Position numbers and translations under genes: made by a program. This document shows, piece after piece, positions 9,211 to 18,543 of a stretch of DNA of 45,144 nucleotides (positions within the stretch are counted from its first letter, which is position 1; the number at the start of each line of letters is the position of its first letter). This stretch comes from Cytophagales bacterium (lineage in GTDB: Bacteria > Bacteroidota > Bacteroidia > Cytophagales > Cyclobacteriaceae). The DNA lies in NCBI GenBank assembly GCA_022360055.1, contig JAKSDO010000169.1, positions 1-45,144 on the forward strand, given 5' to 3'. The notes beneath the pieces were generated by a model. It was not told the origin of the DNA and did not search any database. It was given only the letters and a program-made list of their open reading frames with translations.

Positions 9211-11898
9211 ATGCAATTTTTGTGTTTTCAAAGAATTGATTACAAAATATTATGTTTGACAGTCATTATTGCATCTTTTATATCAACAACTTTTGCCGAC
9301 GGATTAAAGGATATCCTGGTCGATGAAACGGCAAATGGCCAAGATTTAATAGAATATTTAAATGATCTTGAAAATACCTACCATGTCGACTTAATATTTA
9401 CCGACAGCGAATTGGAAGCCTATACAATCTTTGGAGTAGGTAAACCATACAAAATCGAAGAGTTTTTAACTGTTTTCTTAAACGGGTACTACATCACCAA
9501 AATCAATAACAAGGTGTTGGTTATTCTCAAAAAATCTCAGTTTGGAATTTTGGGATCAAGTAAGGATAACTTCATACTTCTCAACAACGATGACATCAAG
9601 ACTGTCGGATTAAATGGGAAAATTCGCGATATCAATACCAAAGACCCAATAGTCGGAGCTTCCGTATTGATTCAATCAATCAATTCCGGGACGCTTACCG
9701 GAGATAACGGACAGTTCAGGTTTGCCGTCGATGGGACGGTCCATAAAATTGAAATACGATACATAGGATATCAGTCCTCGTCCTACATAGTAGTCTTCAG
9801 CCGGTACGGCGTAGACAGAGCGGCTATAATCTCCATGTTCCAATCATCAACAGAATTGGAGAATATAACAATTCGAGCTCAGGGCAACGATGAGATCGTG
9901 AAGAATCAACTTTCCGGTATAGAAAAGCTCAATATTGAAACCATTAAGAAGATGCCGACATTTATGGGGGAGGTGGATCCGATCCGAAGTATAATCACCC
10001 TTCCGGGAGTGAGCTCAAATGGTGAAGTCTCTTCAGGGTTTAATGTCCGCGGGGGTGAACCGGGCCAAAATCTGATCCTTCAGGACGGGGCGGTTATATA
10101 TAATCCGACACATCTTTTCGGATTTTTCTCGGCATTTAATCCGGATATCGTTAAGAATATCGAATTGTACAAAGGAGGAGGTCCCGCGACTTTTGGAGGA
10201 AGAGCGGCATCCGTTCTGGATATCTCACTAAAGAACGGAAACTTAAACAATCACTCTTTTTCGGGTGGCGTAGGATTGATATCGAGCAGATTTACGGTCG
10301 AGGGACCGGTGATAGAAAAAAAAGCATCCTACGTAATAGGTGGCCGGATATCTTACAGCGATTGGTTGATACAGAGTTATGATAATATTCAATTGAAAAA
10401 TAGCGCGGCGAATTTTTATGATTTGACCGGGAAGATTTTTTTATTCCCAAATGAAAACAACTCGATCTCAATTTCCGGATATTACAGTTACGACGATTTT
10501 CAGCTTGGAAGCGATTCCGTATTCAGTTGGAATACAAAAAACCTGTCGGTGAATTGGGATCACACCTATACGGATAACCTGTCCGGCAAATTATTGTTGA
10601 CCGGTAGTAATTATTTTAGTCATATAAATTATGACGGGGGAGCCGAATCTTTCCATTACCAAAATTCCATTCAAAACCTGGGCCTGAAATATGATTTTTT
10701 GTTCAGCCAAATTGAGAGCCGCATATACAACTTTGGTTTTGAGTCGACATATGCTCTGACGGAACCCGGCGTAATAAGACCTACCATCGAGCGAGGCAAT
10801 GTTGCGGAGACAGACGTAGGCAATCAAAGAGGATTGGAAACAGCCGCTTTTATTCAGGGTAATTTTAATCTTACGGACCGTTTGGGAATAATGGTGGGGC
10901 TGAGGTATTCCGGCTTTTTGAGGCTGGGGAAGGACAAGATATACGAATTCGATTATTCGACTTTAGACGGAAGATATCCCGTTATTGTCGATTCGGCACT
11001 TTATTCGAATGGTGAAATCATTGACAGGTTCGGCGGATTTGAACCCAGGATTTCCTTAAGATACGGTTTAAACGATTTTACAACGCTCAAGGCGAGTTAT
11101 TATCGATCCATTCAGTATTTGCATTTGATCTCAAATACTACAATTCCATCACCTCTGGATTATTGGATCGCAAGTGGCCCCCACATCGAACCGACGATCA
11201 GTGACCAATATACGATCGGAATTCTCAGGGATTTTCGCGGAACTACCTATGAATTGTCCTTGGAAGGATTCTATAAAAACATCGATAACGCGCTGGACTA
11301 TATCGATGGCGCCGACTTGTTTTTGAACGAATCTTTGGAAGCCGGGTTAGCTCAGGGGAAAGGGACTGCCTATGGATTTGAAATGCAGCTCAAGCGGAAT
11401 GAGGGGAAGCTTAACGGATGGCTGTCGTATACATATTCCAGAAGTTTAAGGAAATTTTCTTCTGAAATCGCCACATTAAATCTTAATTCCGGGGATTACT
11501 ATTCGTCCGGTCATGACCAGCCACATAATCTCTCTGTCGTTTTAAACTACCAACTGGATTCCAGATCATCTTTTTCGCTCAATTTCAATTACAAAACCGG
11601 AAGGCCGATTACGATTCCGGTTTCCAAATTCAGCTACGGCAAAATATTGTCTGTGTTGAATTATTCTCAAAGAAATGAGTACAGAATGCCTGATTATCAC
11701 CGGTTGGACGTTTCGTATACTTTAAAGGACAAATTGAAGCGGAACAAGAGGTACATGGGGGAATGGGTGTTTTCCATTTACAATTTATACGGAAGAAAAA
11801 ACGCTTATTCGATTTACTTCGATGAAAATGGGATGGCCCAAAAGTTATCGATCCTGGGGAGTATTTTTCCGTCAATAACTTACAATTTCAAGTATTAG
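9211..11898 (+). CDS. TonB-dependent receptor with N-terminal STN-like and CRD domains
   Basis: This is an 895-residue outer-membrane receptor. A signal peptide ends near TTFA (about residue 29). Residues about 30-108 look like an STN (secretin/TonB N-terminus) domain, as in receptors that can signal to anti-sigma factors. A carboxypeptidase-regulatory-like domain covers about 133-212 (LNGKIRD, PIVGASVLIQS, TGDNGQFRF). The plug covers about 228-345, with GFNVRGGEPGQNLILQDG and GGRAASVLDI. The barrel follows and ends ITYNFKY. The plug is of the kind usually encoded next to DUF4249 lipoproteins, and that partner starts 2 nt after this stop. No FecI/FecR pair is present, so signalling through the STN domain cannot be shown. 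The ligand is unknown. Confidence 0.92.
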   Translation: MQFLCFQRIDYKILCLTVIIASFISTTFADGLKDILVDETANGQDLIEYLNDLENTYHVDLIFTDSELEAYTIFGVGKPYKIEEFLTVFLNGYYITKINNKVLVILKKSQFGILGSSKDNFILLNNDDIKTVGLNGKIRDINTKDPIVGASVLIQSINSGTLTGDNGQFRFAVDGTVHKIEIRYIGYQSSSYIVVFSRYGVDRAAIISMFQSSTELENITIRAQGNDEIVKNQLSGIEKLNIETIKKMPTFMGEVDPIRSIITLPGVSSNGEVSSGFNVRGGEPGQNLILQDGAVIYNPTHLFGFFSAFNPDIVKNIELYKGGGPATFGGRAASVLDISLKNGNLNNHSFSGGVGLISSRFTVEGPVIEKKASYVIGGRISYSDWLIQSYDNIQLKNSAANFYDLTGKIFLFPNENNSISISGYYSYDDFQLGSDSVFSWNTKNLSVNWDHTYTDNLSGKLLLTGSNYFSHINYDGGAESFHYQNSIQNLGLKYDFLFSQIESRIYNFGFESTYALTEPGVIRPTIERGNVAETDVGNQRGLETAAFIQGNFNLTDRLGIMVGLRYSGFLRLGKDKIYEFDYSTLDGRYPVIVDSALYSNGEIIDRFGGFEPRISLRYGLNDFTTLKASYYRSIQYLHLISNTTIPSPLDYWIASGPHIEPTISDQYTIGILRDFRGTTYELSLEGFYKNIDNALDYIDGADLFLNESLEAGLAQGKGTAYGFEMQLKRNEGKLNGWLSYTYSRSLRKFSSEIATLNLNSGDYYSSGHDQPHNLSVVLNYQLDSRSSFSLNFNYKTGRPITIPVSKFSYGKILSVLNYSQRNEYRMPDYHRLDVSYTLKDKLKRNKRYMGEWVFSIYNLYGRKNAYSIYFDENGMAQKLSILGSIFPSITYNFKY

Positions 11899-11900
11899 AA

Positions 11901-13007
11901 ATGGACAAATTATTTAGATCCGCATTGCTGTTTGTCATATTGATAAGTTGTGTGGAACAATATGAATTTAAGATTAAAAATGAAGAACCGGCGCTTGTAG
12001 TCGAGGGGTATATCTCCAATGTCTCTTATGAAGCCTCGAAATTGTTTCCGGCCGACGGCAGGTATTTTAAAGTCAGACTGAGTATGACAAGTGATGTTGC
12101 CAATGTACGGGACAAGAAAGTAAAACATGCTCATGTATATCTGATCTCCAGTGACGGGTCCCGGTGGGAGTATACCGAATCTTCCGAAAACGAGGGAGAA
12201 TATATGTTGTGTGATGACAATTTCAGCGCTAAAAAAAATATCCTTTATAAGTTGGGCGTGATTCTGGATGACGGGGAGTCTTATGAATCCGGTTGGGAGC
12301 AGATTCCGGAAATCGTGCCAGGTGAGATGGGAGACATCCGATTTGAAGAAACCGAACTGGAAAAATATATTTATAGAAACGGCGAAAAAGTGCTTACCAG
12401 TTTCAAAGGAGTAAACGTAACTGTCGATTTACCGTCTTCAAACTCAGGCAATACGATCTACTACAAATGGGATTTTTTCCCGACCTGGATCTATAAATCG
12501 CCACTGATATCGATACACAGGAGTGATTATAAGTGTTGGATTGAAGATCCGTTTTATTTATCCGATTATGTCCTGCAAAAGGACAATGCCGGTTTGTATC
12601 CCAAAAAGTTGTTTTTTTTAGAGACGGTAGGAAATGAAAGGATTTACGGAAGATTCTCTGTCCTAATAAGACAGATGGCGCTCTCAAAAGGATATTTTAC
12701 TTATTTTGAGGAAATCGAGGATCAGGGAAATCGCGGCAAGTTATTTGATCCGCCGCCGTATAACCTTGAAACCAATCTCACTTCAACCCATCCCGATAAG
12801 AAGGTCTTTGGCTATTTTGGAGTTGTCGACGAACAGGCCAAGAGGTGGTATTTCGATCGATTGGATGTGTCCTATCCCGTTGAAAATAGGTGGAAGGCGG
12901 ATTGCTCCTTAAAGGTATTGGCTCAACCGCCAAAGTGTTATAGCTGCCTGTCCTATGAAAATGGCATTCCCACGAATATCGAACCCGACTGGTGGGAAGA
13001 TGAATAA
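11901..13007 (+). CDS. DUF4249 family lipoprotein
   Basis: This 368-residue lipoprotein has the lipobox LISC with the modified cysteine at residue 17. It has the family's ALVVEGYISN segment soon after the anchor and the C-terminal Cys-rich and aromatic ending (KCYSCLSYENG, then PDWW). DUF4249 proteins have no established biochemical role. They are commonly encoded after a TonB-dependent receptor, as here, and are assumed to act as its outer-membrane accessory, by analogy with SusD. The stop of the receptor and this ATG are 2 nt apart, so the two are co-translated. The C-terminal cysteines may hold a metal or form a disulfide; that is a guess. Confidence 0.9.
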   Translation: MDKLFRSALLFVILISCVEQYEFKIKNEEPALVVEGYISNVSYEASKLFPADGRYFKVRLSMTSDVANVRDKKVKHAHVYLISSDGSRWEYTESSENEGEYMLCDDNFSAKKNILYKLGVILDDGESYESGWEQIPEIVPGEMGDIRFEETELEKYIYRNGEKVLTSFKGVNVTVDLPSSNSGNTIYYKWDFFPTWIYKSPLISIHRSDYKCWIEDPFYLSDYVLQKDNAGLYPKKLFFLETVGNERIYGRFSVLIRQMALSKGYFTYFEEIEDQGNRGKLFDPPPYNLETNLTSTHPDKKVFGYFGVVDEQAKRWYFDRLDVSYPVENRWKADCSLKVLAQPPKCYSCLSYENGIPTNIEPDWWEDE

Positions 13008-13045
13008 GAATGTCCTTGAAACATAAGCATCGGTTTGTTTATCCC

Positions 13046-13064
13046 GATTTATTCCCAATAAATC
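13046..13064. terminator. AT-rich stem-loop after the DUF4249 gene
   Basis: GATTTATT, loop CCC, AATAAATC forms a perfect 8-bp stem 38 nt after the stop. It has no clear T tract on either strand, so it may be only a transcript-end stabiliser. Confidence 0.3.
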
Positions 13065-13208
13065 ATTTCGAAGCTTAACCATTATAAATCAATAACGTAA
13101 GCTCGCTATTCGTCTCCGCCCGACAGGCCGATTTCTTTGGGTTCGAGCTCACATTAAAAACAAACAATCATTGTCTTTTCTTTGACTTCGCAAAAGCGTC
13201 AATAAGTT

Positions 13209-13216
13209 TACATTTG
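13209..13216 (+). promoter_or_regulatory. -7 box (TACATTTG) directly before the start codon
   Basis: TACATTTG matches TAnnTTTG exactly and ends 4 nt before the ATG at 13221. A TTTG at 13181-13184 is a possible -33 element, 24 nt upstream. A transcript from here would be leaderless or nearly so. Confidence 0.55.
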
Positions 13217-13220
13217 CCAG

Positions 13221-14159
13221 ATGACGGTCAGGTACTTATGTGTCTTATTGATGGTTGCATGGCACCCTCCTGCAACTTCTCAAACCTGCTGCACTGGAGG
13301 GGCTCCGTATTTAGGTGCTTTAAAATTGCCCGTTGTTAACAAAAGTGAAATAGGGATCAATCTATCCTATAACATCAATCAAAATAGCATGTTGGTTTTA
13401 AAGGATAAAATTATTCATGAAACTGAAAACTACAGGTTGGTTCAAGCTGTATTTTTTCAATCCGATGTAGGTATAAATGATAATTTATCTGTTTCCTTCA
13501 TACTGCCATATCTTTTTCAAACAGAACAGGTGGGTTTAGGAGACAACACTTCAACTATTCGAAACAACAGCATTGGCGATATTTTGGTTGGTTCAAATTA
13601 TAAGTTCAAATCCGGCCATCACAGTTTTAACTTTGGATTCGCCATTAAAGCTCCTACGGGCAAAAATAATTCTGTTGATACCAAAACCAATATCCCTTAT
13701 CCGTTGAGCTTTCAAAATGGAACGGGCTCGTGGGACGTATTGTTTAATCTTTTTGACGAGATTTCCTTCGAGCATCTGGATAATGTATATTGGATAAATC
13801 AACTTTCTGCCAGATTAAACTCAAAAGGGAATGATTTTGAAGCCCATCCCGGATATAAGTTTGGGAATTCGTTTTCATATTATTCAGCCGTTTCATTGAG
13901 ATGGATTGCGGGAAATCATCCGGCCGCCGGTTTTTTAGGATTTACGTACCAGTATATCGCTCAGGATCAGTTTGATGGCGGGTATGCCAACAGCAATACG
14001 GGAGGCAATTGGATTTATACGAGTTTTAGTTACAACCATCAATTCAGTCCGCGCTTTAATATTGGTTTGAGCCTTTCCGTCCCGATATACAGAAGTGTAT
14101 ACGGTCTTCAGTTAACGACTCGATGGCAGGCAAATACTACCTTAAGTTATACAATATGA
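13221..14159 (+). CDS. Predicted outer-membrane beta-barrel protein with mature-end CC motif
   Basis: I do not recognise a named family for this 312-residue protein. A signal peptide appears to end near ATSQ (about residue 21), and the mature protein starts with a cysteine pair in TCCTGGAPYLG (Cys23, Cys24). The rest alternates hydrophobic and polar residues in long strands, with motifs such as GDILVGSNYKF, GFAIKAPTG and a C-terminal strand in the style of small channel or MetA-pathway-like barrels. That suggests an outer-membrane barrel of about 12-14 strands. It overlaps the DUF3179 lipoprotein gene by ATGA, so the two are translationally coupled and probably act together. The CC motif could bind a metal or form a disulfide. 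It is preceded by a promoter that would give a leaderless message. Confidence 0.7.
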   Translation: MTVRYLCVLLMVAWHPPATSQTCCTGGAPYLGALKLPVVNKSEIGINLSYNINQNSMLVLKDKIIHETENYRLVQAVFFQSDVGINDNLSVSFILPYLFQTEQVGLGDNTSTIRNNSIGDILVGSNYKFKSGHHSFNFGFAIKAPTGKNNSVDTKTNIPYPLSFQNGTGSWDVLFNLFDEISFEHLDNVYWINQLSARLNSKGNDFEAHPGYKFGNSFSYYSAVSLRWIAGNHPAAGFLGFTYQYIAQDQFDGGYANSNTGGNWIYTSFSYNHQFSPRFNIGLSLSVPIYRSVYGLQLTTRWQANTTLSYTI

Positions 14160-15301
14160 GATTGAAGAATAATTTTTGGATCGCATCTTTATTTATTTTG
14201 ATGGTAACGGGCGGCTGTTCGGAAGATGATCTGGTCACAACGCCACAGAGAAGTGATTCGTCGGGGGAATTGTTCGACGGTATTATAAATGATGAACTCA
14301 ATGGGGTTCCGATCGTCATTTATGGGAATTCGGCTAAAAATTTCTTTGCATCATTTGAGCGGAGGGCCGTCGATGAAAATGAAATACTTATTTTCGAGCG
14401 TTCCGGTCAACCATTTCCGAATGTTCTGAAAGATCAATACGGAAAGGTGTGGAATGTATTTGGCCAGTACAGTGAGGATTTTGGGAATTCAAGATTGTTG
14501 AAAGGCGTGGATAATCTGGTTGGATATTGGTTTTCATTCCCTTCGTTCAAGCAAAAGATCTTACTGACCGACGGAGTGGAAATTATTAATCCGAGTGCTA
14601 TTGAGAAAGAAGAGGGGGATTGGCTCATTAATGAGAAAAATGTGTTTGCCGGAACCTTGAGGGACGGCATAAAATCGATAGATCAACCTCAATATCTGGA
14701 TTTTATCGGCAAAGATCTCGTAGATGATGCATTTTATCAACTCCTTCCTCCGGAGGAGTTATTGACGCTGATCAAAGTCGACAAAGATTTTTATGCTTAT
14801 CCACACCGCATTCTTGAATATCACGAAGTGGTGAATGATAAGGTCGGAGCATTGAATGTCGTCATAAGTTTTTGTCCGTTAACCGGTACTTCGAGAGTAT
14901 GGGACCGGCAGATACATGAAAAAACCACTGAATTTGGTGTCTCAGGCCTTCTTTTCAATAACAACCTGATCATGTATGATCGAACATCCGACAGCTTCTG
15001 GTCGCAGATATTAAATAAATCTGTTTTCGGTCCTTACCGGGGTGAAGCGGCAAGTTCGTTTCAGACATGGGAAATCAAGTTTGAAGATATAGTGAACATT
15101 GAAGGCAGGGTAAAAGTGCTCTCTCCGCAAACAGGCCACAATTACGAATATCAATACCCACTGTACGGAGCGTATAAATATAACGACCGAGTAAACTTTC
15201 CGTTATCATTTTCGGATGATAGAATTCCTCCCAAAGAACGTGTAATTGGCGTTACCATCGGAGATATTACTAAAGTATATCGTTTTAGTGATTTTGACTG
15301 A
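14156..15301 (+). CDS. DUF3179 domain-containing lipoprotein
   Basis: The start chosen is the ATG at 14156, overlapping the previous stop (ATGA) and giving 381 residues. An upstream in-frame ATG at 14123 would bury the signal peptide. The lipobox is VTGGC with the modified cysteine at residue 21. The C-terminal half (about 195-370) has the DUF3179 signatures: YPHRILEYHEVVND, VISFCPLTGTSRVWDR (Cys240), FGVSGLLFNNNLIMYDR and SFWSQ. DUF3179 has no proven function. The conserved FCPLTGT cysteine and the acidic and His residues suggest a binding or catalytic site in the periplasm or on the outer membrane. The coupled barrel gene is the only functional hint. It converges on dnaK. Confidence 0.9.
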   Translation: MRLKNNFWIASLFILMVTGGCSEDDLVTTPQRSDSSGELFDGIINDELNGVPIVIYGNSAKNFFASFERRAVDENEILIFERSGQPFPNVLKDQYGKVWNVFGQYSEDFGNSRLLKGVDNLVGYWFSFPSFKQKILLTDGVEIINPSAIEKEEGDWLINEKNVFAGTLRDGIKSIDQPQYLDFIGKDLVDDAFYQLLPPEELLTLIKVDKDFYAYPHRILEYHEVVNDKVGALNVVISFCPLTGTSRVWDRQIHEKTTEFGVSGLLFNNNLIMYDRTSDSFWSQILNKSVFGPYRGEAASSFQTWEIKFEDIVNIEGRVKVLSPQTGHNYEYQYPLYGAYKYNDRVNFPLSFSDDRIPPKERVIGVTIGDITKVYRFSDFD

Positions 15302-15326
15302 GGAGTAAAGCAGCAGCGCCGGCAAC

Positions 15327-15359
15327 AAAAAATCCCAACCGGATAAGCCAATTGGGATT
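15327..15359 (-). terminator. Intrinsic terminator of dnaK
   Basis: Read on the minus strand, AATCCCAATTGG pairs with CCGGTTGGGATT (12 bp, two G-U pairs) around a 5-nt loop and is followed by a run of six T. It begins 26 nt after the dnaK stop. The plus strand has no T tract, so it serves dnaK. Confidence 0.85.
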
Positions 15360-15385
15360 CACTTATATTTAAGCTATACCTTTGC

Positions 15386-17317
15386 TTATTTACTGTCCTT
15401 GTCGTCTACTTCTTCGTATTCAACATCAGACACACCTGAATCGCCGGCATTTGCTTCGGCTCCGGGATCTCCGGCTTGCGGTCCTCCTTCAGCTCCGGGT
15501 TGTGCCCCTCCCGAGGCAGCATACATTTCCTGAGCAGCGCCTTCCCAGGCCTTATTCATTCCTTCGAGGGCAGCATCAATTGCGGCCAAATCCTGGGATT
15601 TGTGCGCTTCTTTTAATTTTTCCAGCGCACCTTCGATACTTTTCTTATTCTCTTCCGAAAGTTTGTCGCCGTATTCCGAGAGCTGCTTTTCCGTTTGGAA
15701 AATCATCGAATCAGCCGAATTGACCTTCTCGACCTTTTCCTTTTCGGTTTTGTCCGCTTCGGCGTTTGCTTCCGCTTCTTTTTTCATTTTTTCTATTTCT
15801 TCCTCGGTTAATCCCGAAGAAGCCTCAATCCTGATTTTTTGCTCTTTGCCGGTCCCTTTATCTTTAGCGCTTACGTGAAGTATACCGTTTGCATCGATAT
15901 CGAACGCCACTTCAACTTGAGGAACGCCCCGGGGTGCCGGAGGTATACCATCCAGGTGGAACCGGCCAATAGTCCTATTATCTTTAGCCATGGGGCGCTC
16001 CCCCTGAAGTACATGTATTTCAACAGACGGCTGATTGTCGGCAGCCGTTGAAAATACCTCTGATTTTTTTGTCGGTATGGTTGTATTCGACTCAATAAGC
16101 TTTGTGAAAACTCCACCCAGTGTTTCGATCCCCAGTGATAACGGAGTGACGTCGAGCAGCAGCACATCCTTTACTTCTCCCGTTAGAACTCCTCCTTGTA
16201 TGGCGGCGCCAATAGCGACGACCTCATCGGGATTTACGCCTTTTGATGGCTTTTTGCCAAAGAATGCTTCGACGGATTCCTGTATTTTTGGGATCCTGGT
16301 AGAGCCTCCTACCAGAATTATATCATCAATATCGGAAGGCGACATTCCCGCGTCCTCCAGGGCTTTTTTGCAAGGCTCCAAAGTCCTCTTGAAAAGATCA
16401 TCGGTCAATTGCTCAAATTTTGCTCTCGAAAGATTCCTTACCAGGTGCTTGGGAATACCGTCAACAGGCATGATATAAGGCAGATTGATTTCTGTGCTGG
16501 TGGAGCTTGACAATTCTATTTTTGCCTTTTCAGCAGCTTCTTTTAATCGCTGAAGCGCCATGGGATCTTTTCTGAGATCGATGTTTTCATCTTTTAGGAA
16601 TTCTTCTGCCAGCCAGTCTATGATTCTGGAATCAAAATCATCACCGCCTAAGTGAACATCGCCATTTGTTGACTTCACTTCAAAGACGCCATCGCCTAAT
16701 TCAAGAACGGATATATCAAACGTACCTCCTCCCAAATCAAATACTGCGATTTTGACATCCTGGTTTTTCTTGTCCAAACCATAAGCCAATGAAGCAGCCG
16801 TAGGCTCATTTATAATTCTTTTTACGTCGAGTCCGGCTATCTGACCGGCTTCTTTTGTGGCCTGCCGTTCGGCGTCATTAAAATATGCGGGAACAGTAAC
16901 GACCGCTTCCGAGACCGAAGTTCCAAGATAATCTTCCGCGGTTGACTTCATTTTCTGAAGTACCATGGCAGATAATTCCTGAGGTGTATACAATCGATCC
17001 CCAATTTTTACCCGGATGGTGTCATTATTGCCTTTTTCGATTTTGTAAGACATATTTTTTCTCTCCTCACTTACCTCAGTGTATTTCTTTCCCATAAATC
17101 TTTTGATGGAACTGATGGTGTTTTGAGGGTTTGTAATCGCCTGACGCTTGGCAGGATCTCCAACTTTCCTTTCTCCGTTACCATTATCCAAGAATGCAAC
17201 AATGGAAGGGGTAGTTCTCCGGCCTTCGCTGTTGGGGATTACCACAGGTTCGTTCCCCTCCATGACAGATACACAGGAGTTGGTAGTACCCAGATCTATT
17301 CCTATAATTTTTCCCAT
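15386..17317 (-). CDS. dnaK: Molecular chaperone DnaK (Hsp70)
   Basis: DnaK is the cytosolic ATP-driven Hsp70 chaperone, which binds exposed hydrophobic peptides and works with DnaJ and GrpE. The 643-residue length is normal. The first Hsp70 signature [17 protein letters not shown] is at residues 4-20. The second, [15 protein letters not shown], and the third, [13 protein letters not shown], are intact. The linker [15 protein letters not shown] and the substrate-binding domain follow, and the tail is rich in Gly, Ala and Pro before ending [11 protein letters not shown], the usual bacterial form. dnaJ and grpE are not in the window. It lies 149 bp downstream of the MeaB gene on the same strand, with an inverted repeat in between that may be a stress operator. 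A terminator follows. Confidence 0.98.
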   Translation of the reverse strand: MGKIIGIDLGTTNSCVSVMEGNEPVVIPNSEGRRTTPSIVAFLDNGNGERKVGDPAKRQAITNPQNTISSIKRFMGKKYTEVSEERKNMSYKIEKGNNDTIRVKIGDRLYTPQELSAMVLQKMKSTAEDYLGTSVSEAVVTVPAYFNDAERQATKEAGQIAGLDVKRIINEPTAASLAYGLDKKNQDVKIAVFDLGGGTFDISVLELGDGVFEVKSTNGDVHLGGDDFDSRIIDWLAEEFLKDENIDLRKDPMALQRLKEAAEKAKIELSSSTSTEINLPYIMPVDGIPKHLVRNLSRAKFEQLTDDLFKRTLEPCKKALEDAGMSPSDIDDIILVGGSTRIPKIQESVEAFFGKKPSKGVNPDEVVAIGAAIQGGVLTGEVKDVLLLDVTPLSLGIETLGGVFTKLIESNTTIPTKKSEVFSTAADNQPSVEIHVLQGERPMAKDNRTIGRFHLDGIPPAPRGVPQVEVAFDIDANGILHVSAKDKGTGKEQKIRIEASSGLTEEEIEKMKKEAEANAEADKTEKEKVEKVNSADSMIFQTEKQLSEYGDKLSEENKKSIEGALEKLKEAHKSQDLAAIDAALEGMNKAWEGAAQEMYAASGGAQPGAEGGPQAGDPGAEANAGDSGVSDVEYEEVDDKDSK

Positions 17318-17404
17318 AATATTTTACTTGTAAATTATTTTATTTCATCCACTCACGTTTCACTTAACAAGTGTTATGCCAACCGTATATGACACAACAA
17401 TCGA

Positions 17405-17417
17405 TGCCATATTGGCA
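17405..17417. promoter_or_regulatory. Inverted repeat TGCCA-TAT-TGGCA upstream of dnaK
   Basis: Five-base arms TGCCA and TGGCA are separated by TAT, 88-100 nt upstream of the dnaK ATG and outside coding sequence. The CIRCE element is absent. The symmetry and position suggest an operator or heat-shock control element. A possible -7 box with one mismatch (TACGGTTG on the minus strand, 17380-17387) lies just downstream. Function is inferred. Confidence 0.4.
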
Positions 17418-17466
17418 GAAACAACAAAAGATAACGGATGGTTTTTGTCAGAAATGAAAATTCCCG

Positions 17467-18462
17467 TCAGGAATTGTAGTAATGATGAAGCAATTTTCGA
17501 GCGGCTGAGATTGCCGGAATTTTTTTGCTTTTAACTTCTTTCTCGAGCGCTTGAATCGATTGGCGTATGGAAGTGCTGGAATAGAATTTTTGTTTGAGGG
17601 AATACAGGATAATATCGTGCATCCATTCCACATTTTGAAACTGCCGGTTTCTCATAAAGTAATCCTTCTCCTTCATCTCTCCGGTAAATTTTTCGATGAC
17701 CTCCCAGACCTGGGTTAGCCCTTCACTTTCCAGTGCCGAGCATGTCAGTACGTCCGGATACCATCCGCTTTCGGATGGCGGAAAGAGATGAAGCGCATTT
17801 TTGTATTCCCGCTTTGCTCGCTCGCATTTCGGCCTGTTGTCACCATCGGCCTTGGTTATGGCGATCGCATCTGCCATTTCCATGATTCCTTTTTTAATTC
17901 CCTGCAATTCATCTCCGGCTCCGGCCAACATGAGCAACAGGAAAAAATCGACCATTCCTTTTACCGTTGTTTCCGATTGACCGACTCCAACGGTTTCAAT
18001 GAAAATAACTTCGTAACCTGCCGCTTCGCAAATCAACATCGTTTCTCTGGTTTTGGTGCTGACGCCTCCCAGCGAGCTTCCGGAAGCGGACGGCCTGATG
18101 TAGGCCATGGGATCTACCGACAGATTGGGCATTCGGGTTTTATCTCCCAATATACTCCCTTTTGATCGCTGGCTGCTCGGATCTATGGCAAGTACCGCCA
18201 GCTTTTTGTGCATCGAGGTTATGAGTTTGCCGAAGGATTCGATAAATGTGCTTTTACCTACGCCGGGCACTCCGGTAATACCGATGCGAACGGACTTGCC
18301 CGTATGCGGTAATAGCTTTTCCAATACCTGCTCCGCCATGATATGATCCGATTCCAAAGTGCTTTCTACAAGCGTAATGGCTTTGCTGAGCACAACTTTA
18401 TCGCCTTCCAAAACACCGTTAACATATTCTTCAATCGATAACCTTTTCCTTCGCTGATACAT
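17467..18462 (-). CDS. meaB: Methylmalonyl-CoA mutase-associated GTPase MeaB (ArgK family)
   Basis: MeaB is a cytosolic G3E-type GTPase that guards adenosylcobalamin loading and protects methylmalonyl-CoA mutase from inactivation. The 331-residue protein has the P-loop GVPGVGKS at 64-71. The switch motif DPSSQRSKGSILGDKTRM lies at 94-111, followed by the ETVGVGQSE motif at 156-164 and a [NT]KxD guanine-specificity motif in the form TKAD at 203-206. The C-terminal helical arm used for dimerisation is present. The mutase genes are not in the window, so the gene is separated from its usual partners. It is transcribed toward dnaK and diverges from the CHASE2 gene, with 81 bp between them. Confidence 0.95.
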   Translation of the reverse strand: MYQRRKRLSIEEYVNGVLEGDKVVLSKAITLVESTLESDHIMAEQVLEKLLPHTGKSVRIGITGVPGVGKSTFIESFGKLITSMHKKLAVLAIDPSSQRSKGSILGDKTRMPNLSVDPMAYIRPSASGSSLGGVSTKTRETMLICEAAGYEVIFIETVGVGQSETTVKGMVDFFLLLMLAGAGDELQGIKKGIMEMADAIAITKADGDNRPKCERAKREYKNALHLFPPSESGWYPDVLTCSALESEGLTQVWEVIEKFTGEMKEKDYFMRNRQFQNVEWMHDIILYSLKQKFYSSTSIRQSIQALEKEVKSKKIPAISAARKLLHHYYNS

Positions 18463-18543
18463 TCTATTGTATTCAAATTGTGCTGCAAGTAAGGTTTTTT
18501 TAAAAAAAAGCGAAAATCAGGAGCGGACTTTTTTTAAGTTTTG

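Noticed and set aside
14123-14155. Upstream ATG for the DUF3179 gene
   Set aside because: It would add 11 residues in front of a complete lipoprotein signal and deepen the overlap with the barrel gene; the ATGA overlap start at 14156 is better.
17318-17466. CIRCE (HrcA) operator upstream of dnaK
   Set aside because: The TTAGCACTC...GAGTGCTAA pattern is not present; only the TGCCA/TGGCA repeat is.
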